Assembly (NCBI RefSeq): GCF_000172415.1 | Contig: NZ_ABLD01000013.1 | Coordinates: 1 to 64,000, forward strand | From: Paraburkholderia graminis C4D1M | Lineage (GTDB): Bacteria; Pseudomonadota; Gammaproteobacteria; Burkholderiales; Burkholderiaceae | DNA: 64,000 nucleotides | Direction of reading: 5' to 3' | In this document: piece after piece, positions 18,523 through 26,961 of the stretch | How the letters are laid out: the number at the start of each line of letters is the position of its first letter | How positions within the stretch are numbered: the first letter of the stretch is position 1 | Made by a program: the position numbers and the translations under genes | The notes under the pieces: model-generated | The model's database searches: none | What the model was told of the DNA's origin: nothing | The model's input: the letters and a program-made list of their open reading frames with translations, nothing else

Positions 18523-19884
18523 CTAGCGATCCGAATTATCGTCGCGCGGCAGCAGGTGTGCGTAGCGTTCGATGAAACTCGCGAGTGCCGCTTCCAAGCG
18601 CGCCATTTCCGCGTCGCCCACAGGCAAACTCAGCACCACATAGCCGCGCCGGGCGATGTAAATGCCCTGCTCGATCAGATGGAAGAACAACAGGTCCTTG
18701 AACTCGTTCATCCCGGCGTCGATGTCGCGTACCGAACGCACGGGCCGCCCGGTGATCTGCACATTCATCAACGAGCCAATGCCGATAAATCGCATCGCAA
18801 CGTTTGATGCCGCAAAACGCGAGTTCAGCGCTTCGCGCAATGCGTCGCCGCGCGCCGTGAGCGCACGCGCGGCCTCGGGCGTGAAGATCTGCGTGAGGCC
18901 GGTCCAGCCCGCCGCCATCGTCATCACGTTGTTGTTGAAGGTGCCCGCGTGCTGCAACGCGCCGCTCCTGCGCGGATCGAACAACGCCATGATTTCGGCA
19001 CGGCCGCCGAACGCGCCGAACGACATGCCGCCGCCGATGTACTTGCCAAGCGACGTGAGATCGGGCGTGATGCCGAGTTCGGCTTGCAAGCCGCCCGGCG
19101 CAAGCCGCGAGGTCATCACTTCGTCGAACATCAACAATGCGCCATGCGCGCTCGAAAGCTCGCGCAAACCCTGCAAAAAGGCCGGTTCACCGACGATGCA
19201 ACCCGACGCGCCTTGCATCGGTTCGACGAGAATCGCCGCGACTTCGTTGGCGTTTTCGTCAAGCAGACGCCGCACGCTGTCGAGATCGTTGTACTCGGCA
19301 TAGAGAAACGGGTGTGGCACGTTGACAACATTCGCGCCGCGCCCGAACGTGAGCACGCCCCCGTGATAGCCGCCCACGAACACGATCACCTTGCTGCGCC
19401 GCGTGAAGGCTTTCGCGGTGGCCAGCATCATCAGGTTGGCCTCGGTGCCCGAGTTCGTGAAGCGCACCGTTTCGAGCGACGCGAAACGCTCACACACCGC
19501 TTTGGCCAGACGCGATTCGAGCAGATTGTGGCCGCTCAGATTCAGGCCGTCGTCGAGCGCCGCGTCGATAGCCGCGCGAATCTGCGGATGCGAGTGGCCG
19601 TAAATACCCGCGCTGAATTCGGCGATGAAATCGAGGTATTCGTGACCGTCCGCGTCCCACAGGCGGCAGCCCTCGCCTTTCGCCATTGCCAGTGGAAACG
19701 GCTCGTAAAACAACACCGAACGCGTGTTACCGCCGGGCATGACTTCGGTCGCGCGTTCGTAGTGCTGCGCGCTTTGCGGGTTGCGCGCGGCGAACGCGGC
19801 AGCAGCAGCGGCCAGCGCTTCGCCGACCGTCGCGGCATCGCTGCGCGCGTGGACCTGCGTTTCGGGAAGAATCGACGTCGTCAT
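18523..19884 (-). CDS. Beta-amino-acid aminotransferase (class III, PLP)
   Basis: A 453-residue class III PLP enzyme. The PLP lysine is K281 in TSLGKYIGGG, with FTNSGTEAN and the FDEVMTSRLAP block. Relatives are often annotated as glutamate-1-semialdehyde aminomutase. However, long stretches (MPGGNTRSVLFYEPFPLA, FNNNVMTMAAG) match what I recall of the beta-phenylalanine aminotransferase of Variovorax and Mesorhizobium. I therefore call it a beta-amino-acid to beta-keto-acid aminotransferase. The adjacent BKACE gene supports this, since that enzyme consumes beta-keto acids. A regulon operator lies 43 bp before the start. Confidence 0.82.
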   Translation of the reverse strand: MTTSILPETQVHARSDAATVGEALAAAAAAFAARNPQSAQHYERATEVMPGGNTRSVLFYEPFPLAMAKGEGCRLWDADGHEYLDFIAEFSAGIYGHSHPQIRAAIDAALDDGLNLSGHNLLESRLAKAVCERFASLETVRFTNSGTEANLMMLATAKAFTRRSKVIVFVGGYHGGVLTFGRGANVVNVPHPFLYAEYNDLDSVRRLLDENANEVAAILVEPMQGASGCIVGEPAFLQGLRELSSAHGALLMFDEVMTSRLAPGGLQAELGITPDLTSLGKYIGGGMSFGAFGGRAEIMALFDPRRSGALQHAGTFNNNVMTMAAGWTGLTQIFTPEAARALTARGDALREALNSRFAASNVAMRFIGIGSLMNVQITGRPVRSVRDIDAGMNEFKDLLFFHLIEQGIYIARRGYVVLSLPVGDAEMARLEAALASFIERYAHLLPRDDNSDR

Positions 19885-19926
19885 TCTGTGTATTCCTGCT
19901 TCGTTGAGCGGTGGATCTTAACTTTA

Positions 19927-19941
19927 TTGTACGGTGAACAA
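19927..19941. promoter_or_regulatory. Regulon operator before aminotransferase
   Basis: The sequence TTGTACGGTGAACAA differs at only two positions from the perfect palindrome upstream of the porin and at one from the third copy at 24731. It sits between the MHS transporter and the aminotransferase, implying a separate regulated promoter for aminotransferase plus amidase. Confidence 0.7.
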
Positions 19942-19965
19942 GTAAATTTCGCAGCGGAGCGCGCA

Positions 19966-21267
19966 TCAAATCGACTTTTCGCGCGCGCGGTCTTTCATCA
20001 CAACCAGCGCGGGAAGCGTGAACAACGCGCTGCCCGCGAGCAGCCAACCCGCGTTCGCGCTCGCGCCCGTCGAGGCGATCGTCCACGTGGTGAGGAACGG
20101 CGAAAAGCCGCCGAGGATGGTCGCAAGCGCGCCGCCGAACGCCACGCCGGTGGAGCGCACGCGCGTCGGGAACATCTCCGCGAGCGCCGCCGGGCCCGCA
20201 CCCGAATACATCGTGAACACCACGTTCATGAGCAATTGCGTCCAGAAGAACGTCATGAAACCGATGCCCGAGACAATGAACGCATAGAGCGGATACGAAA
20301 GCAGCGCGAAGAACACGCAACTCGCGAGCAGCACAGGCTTGCGGCCGATCCGGTCGGACAGCGCGCCCATGAGCGGCGCGACGATCATCACCGTGGCGAG
20401 CGAGGCCGTGCTGGTCCAGAGTGCCTGCGTGCGCGAGATATGCGCATACTTGTTCGCGAACGTGGGCATATACACCGCCACCATGTACGAACTCACGGCC
20501 CAGAAAATCACGAACGAAAACGCGTGAAACAGCGACTTCGCGAATTGCACGCCGCTCAATGTGTGAGCGCGCGCCGCCTCGCTCTCGAACGACGGCGACT
20601 CCTGCACGCGACGGCGCACGTACATACCCACCGGCCCGAGCAATGCGCCGAGAAAGAACGGAATTCGCCAACCCCACGAAGCGAGTGCGTTCGAATCGAG
20701 CGCGCTGCTAAGTATGGCCGCGACGAGCGAGCCCAGCAGCAGGCCCGCTGCGATGCTCGATTGCTGAAACGCGCCGAAGAAGCCGCGCCGGTTCGCGCCG
20801 CCCCACTCCACCAGAAACGCCGCTGCCGTGCCCCACTCGCCACCCGCCGCGAAACCCTGCACGAGACGCGCCGCCACCAGCAGCACGGGCGCCCCGATGC
20901 CGATGCTCTCGTACGTGGGCAGAAAGCCAATCGCAACAGTACTGAGCGCCATCAGGATCATGGTGGTGGCGAGCGTGATGTGGCGGCCGCGCACGTCGGC
21001 GATTCGGCCGAGCACGACACTGCCGATGGGCCGCGCGACGAAGCCCACGCCGAACACCCCGAATGAGGCCAACAACGAGGTGAATTCGTCTGTCGACGGG
21101 AAAAAGTTCTTCGCGATGATCGCCGCGAGAAAACCGTACACCCCGAAATCGAACCACTCGAGGATATAGCCGACCATACCTGCGCCGATGGCGCGCCGCT
21201 GCTCGGCTCGCAGCGTAGCGGGCGTGGTGGTATCGAAGGGAGCTGCGTGAGAGGAGCTGCTGTTCAT
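19966..21267 (-). CDS. MFS transporter, metabolite:H+ symporter type
   Basis: A 433-residue inner-membrane carrier with about 12 transmembrane segments. The opening VGYILEWFDFGVYGFLA and the loop motif (GSVVLGRIADVRGRH) are typical of the MHS subfamily (ProP, KgtP and ShiA relatives), which bring organic acids, betaines or aromatic acids in with protons. I start at 21267; the upstream extension is not protein-like. It lies between the porin and the aminotransferase, so it likely imports the substrate of the pathway. Confidence 0.85.
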   Translation of the reverse strand: MNSSSSHAAPFDTTTPATLRAEQRRAIGAGMVGYILEWFDFGVYGFLAAIIAKNFFPSTDEFTSLLASFGVFGVGFVARPIGSVVLGRIADVRGRHITLATTMILMALSTVAIGFLPTYESIGIGAPVLLVAARLVQGFAAGGEWGTAAAFLVEWGGANRRGFFGAFQQSSIAAGLLLGSLVAAILSSALDSNALASWGWRIPFFLGALLGPVGMYVRRRVQESPSFESEAARAHTLSGVQFAKSLFHAFSFVIFWAVSSYMVAVYMPTFANKYAHISRTQALWTSTASLATVMIVAPLMGALSDRIGRKPVLLASCVFFALLSYPLYAFIVSGIGFMTFFWTQLLMNVVFTMYSGAGPAALAEMFPTRVRSTGVAFGGALATILGGFSPFLTTWTIASTGASANAGWLLAGSALFTLPALVVMKDRAREKSI

Positions 21268-21322
21268 GATCGCGTCCGGCAGAGAGACTGGAAATAGGAG
21301 TGCGTTGGCGCAGTGGCGAGCA

Positions 21323-22408
21323 TCAGAACTTGTGGCGAATGCCCACGCGCACGGCAAGCTGTTTGTCGTTGCCCGAGATCGGCAGCGTCACGAGCACAGC
21401 GCGCGCGCCGCCGTTGGCCTTGTCGTAGTTCGCGCTCAAGTACACATCGGTACGCTTCGAAAGCAGATAGTCGAGCACCGCGTTGAATTCGTTCCACTGA
21501 TACGGCGACATCTTCGAGTAACCGTAGCCGCCCGCAAGCACAAGATCCGGCCGCAGATTGCCGTGCACGATCACGTTAAAGCTTTGCATCGTCGAGGCGT
21601 TCGCGCCCTTTTCGTAGCGCGTATTCGTGTACAAGCCCGAGAGGCCGACGATGCCGAAATCGTACGACGCGCCCAGGCCGGCCGTGCGATAGCGATCGAC
21701 CACCACGGCTTGCGACGAGAACGCCACGTTCGTGCCGAGGAAGCTGCCCACACCAAGGCTGCTGCCGGGCGTGACCGTGTAGTCGTGAATGCTGGTGGTC
21801 GCCGCACCGATGCTGAACGGCCCATGCTCGTAGGTCGCGCTCAGGCTGTACGCCACGCCGTAGTTGTTCGCCGTGGCGGTGAGCGAATTGAAAGCGTATT
21901 GCGCGGAGAAACGCAGGCCGCGCACGGTCGGGCTCACGTAGGTCACGACGTTGTTGAGCCAGTTGCCGGAGATGCGGTCGTGGTCGCCCGCGTCGAACGC
22001 GTAAATTCCGGACCAGTAGCCCGAGTGGTAGCGGATCAGCGTGGTCGTCATCTGGTCGTAGGTGCGGCCGAGGGAGAACGTGCCGAAGCGGTCGCTTTGC
22101 AGCCCAATATATGCCTGACGTCCGAATTCCAGGCCGCCCTGACGCGACGCGCCCGTGTTGGGATTGAAGCCGCCTTCGAGATTGAAGATAGCCTTCAGGC
22201 CGCCGCCCAGGTCTTCCGCGCCGCGAAAACCAAAGCGGTCGCCCTGGCTGATGCTGTCGTCCATGCGATACGCGTGATGGCCGCCCTGATTCGACACGAA
22301 TGTGAGCCCGTCGTCGATCACGCCGTACAACGTGACCGACGATTGCGCGTGCGCAGCGGCGCTCGCCGCCATCAGGCCTATTGCGCTCCCCAACAGTTTC
22401 CATTTCAT
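21323..22408 (-). CDS. Burkholderia-type general porin
   Basis: A 361-residue outer-membrane porin with a signal peptide (residues 1-22, cut after AAAHA) and the mature start QSSVTLYGVIDDG. The family repeats GFRGAEDLGGGLKAIFNLEGG and the C-terminal aromatic end (VGIRHKF) are present, as required for outer-membrane insertion. The start at 22408 is the only one giving a proper signal peptide. It is the first gene of the leftward catabolic set, with the perfect operator palindrome 80 bp upstream. Confidence 0.9.
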   Translation of the reverse strand: MKWKLLGSAIGLMAASAAAHAQSSVTLYGVIDDGLTFVSNQGGHHAYRMDDSISQGDRFGFRGAEDLGGGLKAIFNLEGGFNPNTGASRQGGLEFGRQAYIGLQSDRFGTFSLGRTYDQMTTTLIRYHSGYWSGIYAFDAGDHDRISGNWLNNVVTYVSPTVRGLRFSAQYAFNSLTATANNYGVAYSLSATYEHGPFSIGAATTSIHDYTVTPGSSLGVGSFLGTNVAFSSQAVVVDRYRTAGLGASYDFGIVGLSGLYTNTRYEKGANASTMQSFNVIVHGNLRPDLVLAGGYGYSKMSPYQWNEFNAVLDYLLSKRTDVYLSANYDKANGGARAVLVTLPISGNDKQLAVRVGIRHKF

Positions 22409-22487
22409 AACGATCTCCGATACCCGTCGTGTGAATGTCGCGGCTGAACGTTGCCAGCCGCTCATCTGTCCTTCGAACATTGTTTTG

Positions 22488-22502
22488 TTGTTCAGTGAAC
22501 AA
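22488..22502. promoter_or_regulatory. Perfect palindromic operator, porin/TetR gap
   Basis: TTGTTCAGTGAACAA is a perfect 7+1+7 palindrome between the divergent porin and TetR-family genes. Two variants occur at 19927 and 24731. Its location predicts control of the porin operon and of the regulator itself. Confidence 0.75.
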
Positions 22503-22591
22503 GACAGGGTTATATGGCGATCAAAATGGAAACGCAACCAGGAAAAAAACGGAGATGCGTCTGGCGTCGCGGTGAAGAGACAGTTGTGCGG

Positions 22592-22599
22592 TATACAAT
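22592..22599 (+). promoter_or_regulatory. Probable -10 element of the TetR gene
   Basis: TATACAAT resembles an extended -10 box about 80 bp before the GTG start chosen for the TetR-family gene. No clear -35 is seen. If used, it excludes the more upstream TTG start at 22606, because transcription would begin there. Confidence 0.4.
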
Positions 22600-22680
22600 G
22601 AAAGCTTGTCCGACCCGGCCCTACTTGACCTCACTGGCCAGGGTGGCGCACTGGGCGCTTCATCGAATAACGGATCACAT

Positions 22681-23568
22681 GTGAAGAAAGCTATTACTGC
22701 AAAGGAAGCCGCAGCAAAAACGACGAAGACGGCGGCGAAAGCCACGGCAAACGGCACGGCAAACGGCACGGCCCATTCAACGACATCGCCGGCTAAAACG
22801 TCAGTCAAATCGGCGGCTAAAACGTCAGCCAAAGCATCGGCGGGAACGCCCGCGAAACGCACCAGCAGCACGACCAGAAAGAAAGCGGCACCTGCCAACA
22901 AGGCGCTTACGCGCGAGCGCATCGTCGCGGTGGCGATCGAGCAGATCGACCAGAACGGCCTCACGGCCTTCAGCCTGCGCGAAGTGGCGCGCCAGCTCGA
23001 CGTCTATCCCACCGCCGTGTATTGGCACGTGCCCAATCGCGACGCACTGCTCGCCGCCGTGGTCGAAGCGACCATGGCGGGCGTCACGCCCGAAATCGGC
23101 AAGCTCAGCTGGCAGGATTGGTTTCGCGAGTTGTTCCGCCGCTACCGCAAGTCGGTGCAGCAGCATCCGAATGTGGCGCAACTCGTGGGCGCGCAACTCG
23201 TGTCGAACGCCAGTCTGAGCCCGCTGCTAATCGACCGCATCCTCGCAGTGCTATTGCAGGCGGGCTGCGACGAAGCGCGCCTCGTCGACATGTACAACGT
23301 GGCGGTCGCGAGCATGGTCGGCTTCGCCACGCTCGAATTCGCGCCGCTGCCCACCGACGATCTCGCGATCTGGACCAACCAGTTGCAGGAGAAAGTTCAC
23401 GATATTCGCGCGCTCGAATACCCGACACTCGCGCGTCATCTCCCCGCGCTCGCGAATCGCGCGTTTATCGTGCGCTGGCAAAGCGGCAGCGAGGTGCCGC
23501 TCGATTCGAGCTTCGACACCTTCGTGGAAGTCACCATCGCGGGCATGGAACGCATGCTCGCGCAGTGA
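22681..23568 (+). CDS. TetR-family regulator with lysine/alanine-rich tail
   Basis: A 295-residue regulator from GTG 22681 (an in-frame TTG at 22606 would add 25). About the first 75 residues are Lys/Ala/Thr-rich with AKTS, AAKT and PAKR-type repeats like a histone H1 tail. Then comes a TetR helix-turn-helix (RERIVAVAIEQIDQNG, then SLREVARQLDVYPTAVYWHV) and a TetR C-terminal domain. It is divergent from the porin and convergent with the phosphotriesterase-like gene. It most likely binds the three 15-bp operators around this locus. Confidence 0.85.
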   Translation: MKKAITAKEAAAKTTKTAAKATANGTANGTAHSTTSPAKTSVKSAAKTSAKASAGTPAKRTSSTTRKKAAPANKALTRERIVAVAIEQIDQNGLTAFSLREVARQLDVYPTAVYWHVPNRDALLAAVVEATMAGVTPEIGKLSWQDWFRELFRRYRKSVQQHPNVAQLVGAQLVSNASLSPLLIDRILAVLLQAGCDEARLVDMYNVAVASMVGFATLEFAPLPTDDLAIWTNQLQEKVHDIRALEYPTLARHLPALANRAFIVRWQSGSEVPLDSSFDTFVEVTIAGMERMLAQ

Positions 23569-23586
23569 GTTGGGGATCGAGCCGCG

Positions 23587-24630
23587 TCAAACGAACGTCA
23601 GCAGACGGCGAGGATTGCGCGTAAGCAGCGTGTCGATTTCGTCCTGTGTGAAGCCGCGCCGCAGCATGCGCGGCACGATATTGGCGAAAATGTGCTGATA
23701 GCCGTGGCCGCCGTAACGACCCAGGCGCGTGCGCGTGCAGATGTCATGGCTGATCAGCACGCGCTCCGCGTGACCATGGTCGAACAGCGAGCGCACCATG
23801 CGCAGGCGCGCGCCGTCGTTGGGCATGTCGATGTCGGACATCGGATACGCGCTCTGCTCCCAGCCGAACAGGTCGAATTCGATCACGCAGCCCGAGTCAG
23901 CGAGACGCAGCAGACGCTCGTCGTCGAAAATCGTGCGGTCGATATGGCTGATGATCACGCGCTCCAGCGGAAAGCCCAAACGCCGGATCGTATCGACGAG
24001 CTCCTGCGGCTGATCGGCGTGGCGTCCCGGATGAAGGTTGAGCGCCGCGCCGGTTTCCTGCTGCGCGAGCAGCGCGCCATGCACAACGCGCTTTTCCTGA
24101 TCCGTCCACGGCGACTGGCAGCCTATCTCGCCGATCATGCCCGCGCGCACCGCCGTGCCCCACGCGCCTTCCGTGATCTGCCCGATCATCTCGCGCGCGA
24201 AGTCGTCGACGCTGCGCTGCGCGTTTGCCGGGTCCTGATACTCGTGCACGTAATGGCCGCAACCCATCACCACCTGCACGCCCGTTTCGCACGCAATCTG
24301 CGCGAGTCCTTCGGGATCGGGCTTTAGCCCGCCCGTAGTCAAATCGACAATGGCAGCGCCGCCCGCCGCGCGAAATTCCGCCAGTTCCTCGATCGCCACG
24401 TCCTTCTGGTCGAGCCGATAGTTCTTCAGCGACGGCACCTGCCCGTAGTTGATCTTCCAGCAATTGCAAATGTCGATGTCGGTCTGATCGTGATCCGCGT
24501 CTTCGGCAAGGCGCGGCGGCACGAGGTCGATCAGCAGATGCTCGTGCATCAGCGTGGGACCGAGTTCGTCGGGCTCGATCAGACCGAGCACGGTCTGAAT
24601 GCGACCCTTCCGTGAAAGAGGTTCGTTCAT
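23587..24630 (-). CDS. Phosphotriesterase-family hydrolase (lactonase-like)
   Basis: A 347-residue TIM-barrel metal hydrolase. The metal ligands are recognisable: MHEH (H29, H31), GMIGEIG with E168 in place of the carboxylated lysine of true phosphotriesterases (as in the E. coli PHP-type branch), IISHIDR, and LISHDICTRTRL with the catalytic Asp. Such proteins are usually lactonases or amidohydrolases. It is divergent from the BKACE gene, with an operator between them, so it belongs to the same regulon. Its substrate is unknown; a lactone, lactam or amide of the pathway is plausible. Confidence 0.8.
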   Translation of the reverse strand: MNEPLSRKGRIQTVLGLIEPDELGPTLMHEHLLIDLVPPRLAEDADHDQTDIDICNCWKINYGQVPSLKNYRLDQKDVAIEELAEFRAAGGAAIVDLTTGGLKPDPEGLAQIACETGVQVVMGCGHYVHEYQDPANAQRSVDDFAREMIGQITEGAWGTAVRAGMIGEIGCQSPWTDQEKRVVHGALLAQQETGAALNLHPGRHADQPQELVDTIRRLGFPLERVIISHIDRTIFDDERLLRLADSGCVIEFDLFGWEQSAYPMSDIDMPNDGARLRMVRSLFDHGHAERVLISHDICTRTRLGRYGGHGYQHIFANIVPRMLRRGFTQDEIDTLLTRNPRRLLTFV

Positions 24631-24730
24631 GTTGCGGCGTCCATGAGAGCGGCGGAAGCGGCGAGCGTGAACTGGTACAGGCTCACGTTATCCCCAGGTT
24701 GATGCGTCCGCCAAGCGGGAATAGATTTCA

Positions 24731-24745
24731 TTGTACGCTGAACAA
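24731..24745. promoter_or_regulatory. Regulon operator, hydrolase/BKACE divergent promoter
   Basis: TTGTACGCTGAACAA is one base different from the copy at 19927 and lies between the two divergent genes, 63 bp before the BKACE start. Right half TGAACAA is identical in all three copies. Confidence 0.72.
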
Positions 24746-24807
24746 CAAAAAACTGTTCTTCGGTCAAAAAAATTTCGCCGAAGCAACTTTTCCCGGAGAC
24801 GACACCC

Positions 24808-25710
24808 ATGAGCAAACCGAAAGTCATCGTGACCATCGCGCCAACGGGCGGCATGGCGAGCAAGAAGCAGAATCCGCACTTGCCCACGCAACCGGACGAA
24901 ATCGCGCGCGACGTGTACGACTGCTTCAACGCGGGCGCGAGCGTCGTGGCGATCCACGCGCGCCGGCCCGACGACGGCGCGACCTGCAATCCCGCGATCT
25001 ATCGCGACATCAACGCCCGCATTCGCGCGCAATGCGACATCGTCATCAACAACTCGACGGGTGGCGGCGTGCACGGCGACATGATCGCGCAGGCGCCCAA
25101 CGGCTATTGGGAGATTCTCTGGGAGGAACGGCTGAAGGGACTCGAAGCGGGCGCAGAAATGTGCACGCTCGACGCGACCACCATCATTGCGAGTTTCGAT
25201 GACAAGGAACTGCTCATGCATACATCGCCGCAGCGCTCGAAGCAGCTCGCGGCAGAAATGAAAAAGCGCGGCATCAAACCCGAGTGGGAAGTTTTCAGCC
25301 CGACGCATATCGCGCAGGACGTGGCGACGCTCACGGCCGCCGGTTTCGACACGGAACCGTTCTTCGTCAACATCGTGCTGGGCGCGCATCGTGGCTTTCA
25401 GAACGCCATGCCGTATACGCCGCGCGTCTTGCAGTCGATGGTGGATCTACTGCCGAAAGGCAGTATCTTTTGCGTGAGTGGCATTGGCCCGGCGCAACTG
25501 CCTTCGGCGATGAATTCGCTCCTGCTTGGCGGCCACGTGCGCGTGGGTCTCGAAGACAATCTGTACTACGGTCCCGGCGAACTCGCCACGAACGTGCAAC
25601 TCACCGAGCGCATCGTGCGGCTCGTACGCGAGATGGGTTACGAGCCGGCCACGCCGGCGGAGGCTCGCGACATCATCGGCTTGAGACCAGGCTCTCATTT
25701 GCATCTCTGA
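24808..25710 (+). CDS. Beta-keto acid cleavage enzyme (BKACE, DUF849)
   Basis: A 300-residue zinc enzyme of the BKACE family (Kce-like). It condenses a beta-keto acid with acetyl-CoA to give acetoacetate and a new acyl-CoA. The family blocks seen are TIAPTGGMASKKQNPHLP, VVAIHARRPDDG, INNSTGGG and the C-terminal GGHVRVGLEDNLYYG. A GGAG site precedes the ATG. With the beta-amino-acid aminotransferase next door it forms a logical two-step route, and the real keto acid depends on the pathway substrate. Confidence 0.88.
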   Translation: MSKPKVIVTIAPTGGMASKKQNPHLPTQPDEIARDVYDCFNAGASVVAIHARRPDDGATCNPAIYRDINARIRAQCDIVINNSTGGGVHGDMIAQAPNGYWEILWEERLKGLEAGAEMCTLDATTIIASFDDKELLMHTSPQRSKQLAAEMKKRGIKPEWEVFSPTHIAQDVATLTAAGFDTEPFFVNIVLGAHRGFQNAMPYTPRVLQSMVDLLPKGSIFCVSGIGPAQLPSAMNSLLLGGHVRVGLEDNLYYGPGELATNVQLTERIVRLVREMGYEPATPAEARDIIGLRPGSHLHL

Positions 25711-26062
25711 TCGCAAATGTCGGCCTAGGCGCCTTAGATATAGATCCGGAAAATTCGCAGGAACCCGATTTATCGGTGCTCAGTCCGCTCATCGCTCCGA
25801 CTAATGGTCCGTCCGGTTTGTGTGGAGATCTAACTCCGCCTTTCTCTCCCTTGACACCGTCGATCACGAGATGTCGTTCGGTAAGCGCCATTCGTATTCG
25901 CTCAGACAGGGGCATTCGGACGTCTGCTTCGCTCTAGAGGACGAAACCGCTCGCGCGGTAATGGGGCTCCGGTTGAGCTCTGGTGGCAGGTGAGAGGAAA
26001 CCGACTCTGTTTCCATGTTGGGTACGAGGCAATCCGCCTCGTTCCTCAACAGGAGCAGAGCC
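25711..26062. other. Junction between catabolic locus and IS91-like element
   Basis: No gene is seen. The left end of the IS91-like element probably lies in the right half of this gap, but rolling-circle elements lack terminal inverted repeats and I cannot fix it. A small inverted repeat (CGAGGCAATCCGCCTCG) lies near 26028-26044. Confidence 0.4.
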
Positions 26063-26938
26063 ATGACTCACACCAGCCAGGATATCAGTCCGCTGCGCCA
26101 GCACATGATCGACGACATGCGCATGCGCAAGCTCGCACCGCAGACGCAGGCCGGCTATGTCCGCGTGGTCCGTCAGTTCGCCGCTTTCCTCGGGCGCCCG
26201 CCCGACACCGCCACCGTCGAGGACCTGCGGCGCTACCAGCTGCATCTGGTCGACCACGGCATCTCGCCCGTGTCGCTGAATGCCGCCATCACCGGACTGA
26301 AGTTCTTCTTCGAGATCACGCTCAACCAGCCCGGGCTGATGGCGAGGATGCAGCCGGTGCGCGTGCCCCGCACGCTACCGGTCGTGCTCAGCCCTGACGA
26401 GGTGGCCCGCCTGATCGCCGCCGCCGGCAACCTGAAGCACCAGACGGCATTGTCGGTCGCCTACGGTGCCGGGCTGCGTGCGAGCGAAGTGGTGGCGCTG
26501 AAGGTCGGCGACGTCGACAGCCAGCGCATGACGCTGCGCATCGAGCAGGGCAAGGGCCGCCGCGACCGCTACGCGATGCTCTCGCCGGTCCTGCTCGAGC
26601 GCCTGCGTGTCTGGTGGCGCGTGGCCCATGCGCAGGGTCGCATGCTCGAAGGCGGCTGGCTGTTTCCCGGCCTCGATCCGGTGGACCCGCTCAGCACGCG
26701 GCAACTGAACCGCGCCATCCATGCCGCCGCAGAAGAGGCACACCTCGGCAAGCGCGTATCCATGCATACGCTGCGTCATAGTTTCGCGACACACCTGCTC
26801 GAACAGAAGGAGGATATCCGTGTGATCCAGGTGCTGCTGGGGCACAAGAAGCTCGAGACCACCTCACTCTATACCCAGGTGGCCACCGACCTGCTGCGCA
26901 AGGTGATCAGCCCGCTGGACCGCCTGCCTTCCGAGTAG
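26063..26938 (+). CDS. Tyrosine recombinase paired with IS91 transposase
   Basis: A 291-residue site-specific recombinase. An N-terminal SAM-like DNA-binding domain is followed by the catalytic residues R139 (GAGLRASEV), H235-x-x-R238 (HTLRHSFATHL), H261 (LLGHKKLETTSLY) and nucleophile Y270. The ATG at 26063 follows AGGAG. It is immediately upstream of an IS91-type transposase on the same strand. Many IS91-like elements carry such a recombinase as a passenger, and its exact role there is unclear. Confidence 0.9.
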   Translation: MTHTSQDISPLRQHMIDDMRMRKLAPQTQAGYVRVVRQFAAFLGRPPDTATVEDLRRYQLHLVDHGISPVSLNAAITGLKFFFEITLNQPGLMARMQPVRVPRTLPVVLSPDEVARLIAAAGNLKHQTALSVAYGAGLRASEVVALKVGDVDSQRMTLRIEQGKGRRDRYAMLSPVLLERLRVWWRVAHAQGRMLEGGWLFPGLDPVDPLSTRQLNRAIHAAAEEAHLGKRVSMHTLRHSFATHLLEQKEDIRVIQVLLGHKKLETTSLYTQVATDLLRKVISPLDRLPSE

Positions 26939-26961
26939 GCCAGCACCGCGCGGAGCGCCCC

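Noticed and set aside
18949..21066. 705-codon rightward open frame over aminotransferase and MFS genes
   Set aside because: Extremely Arg/Ala/Glu/His-rich shadow opposite two well-supported genes.
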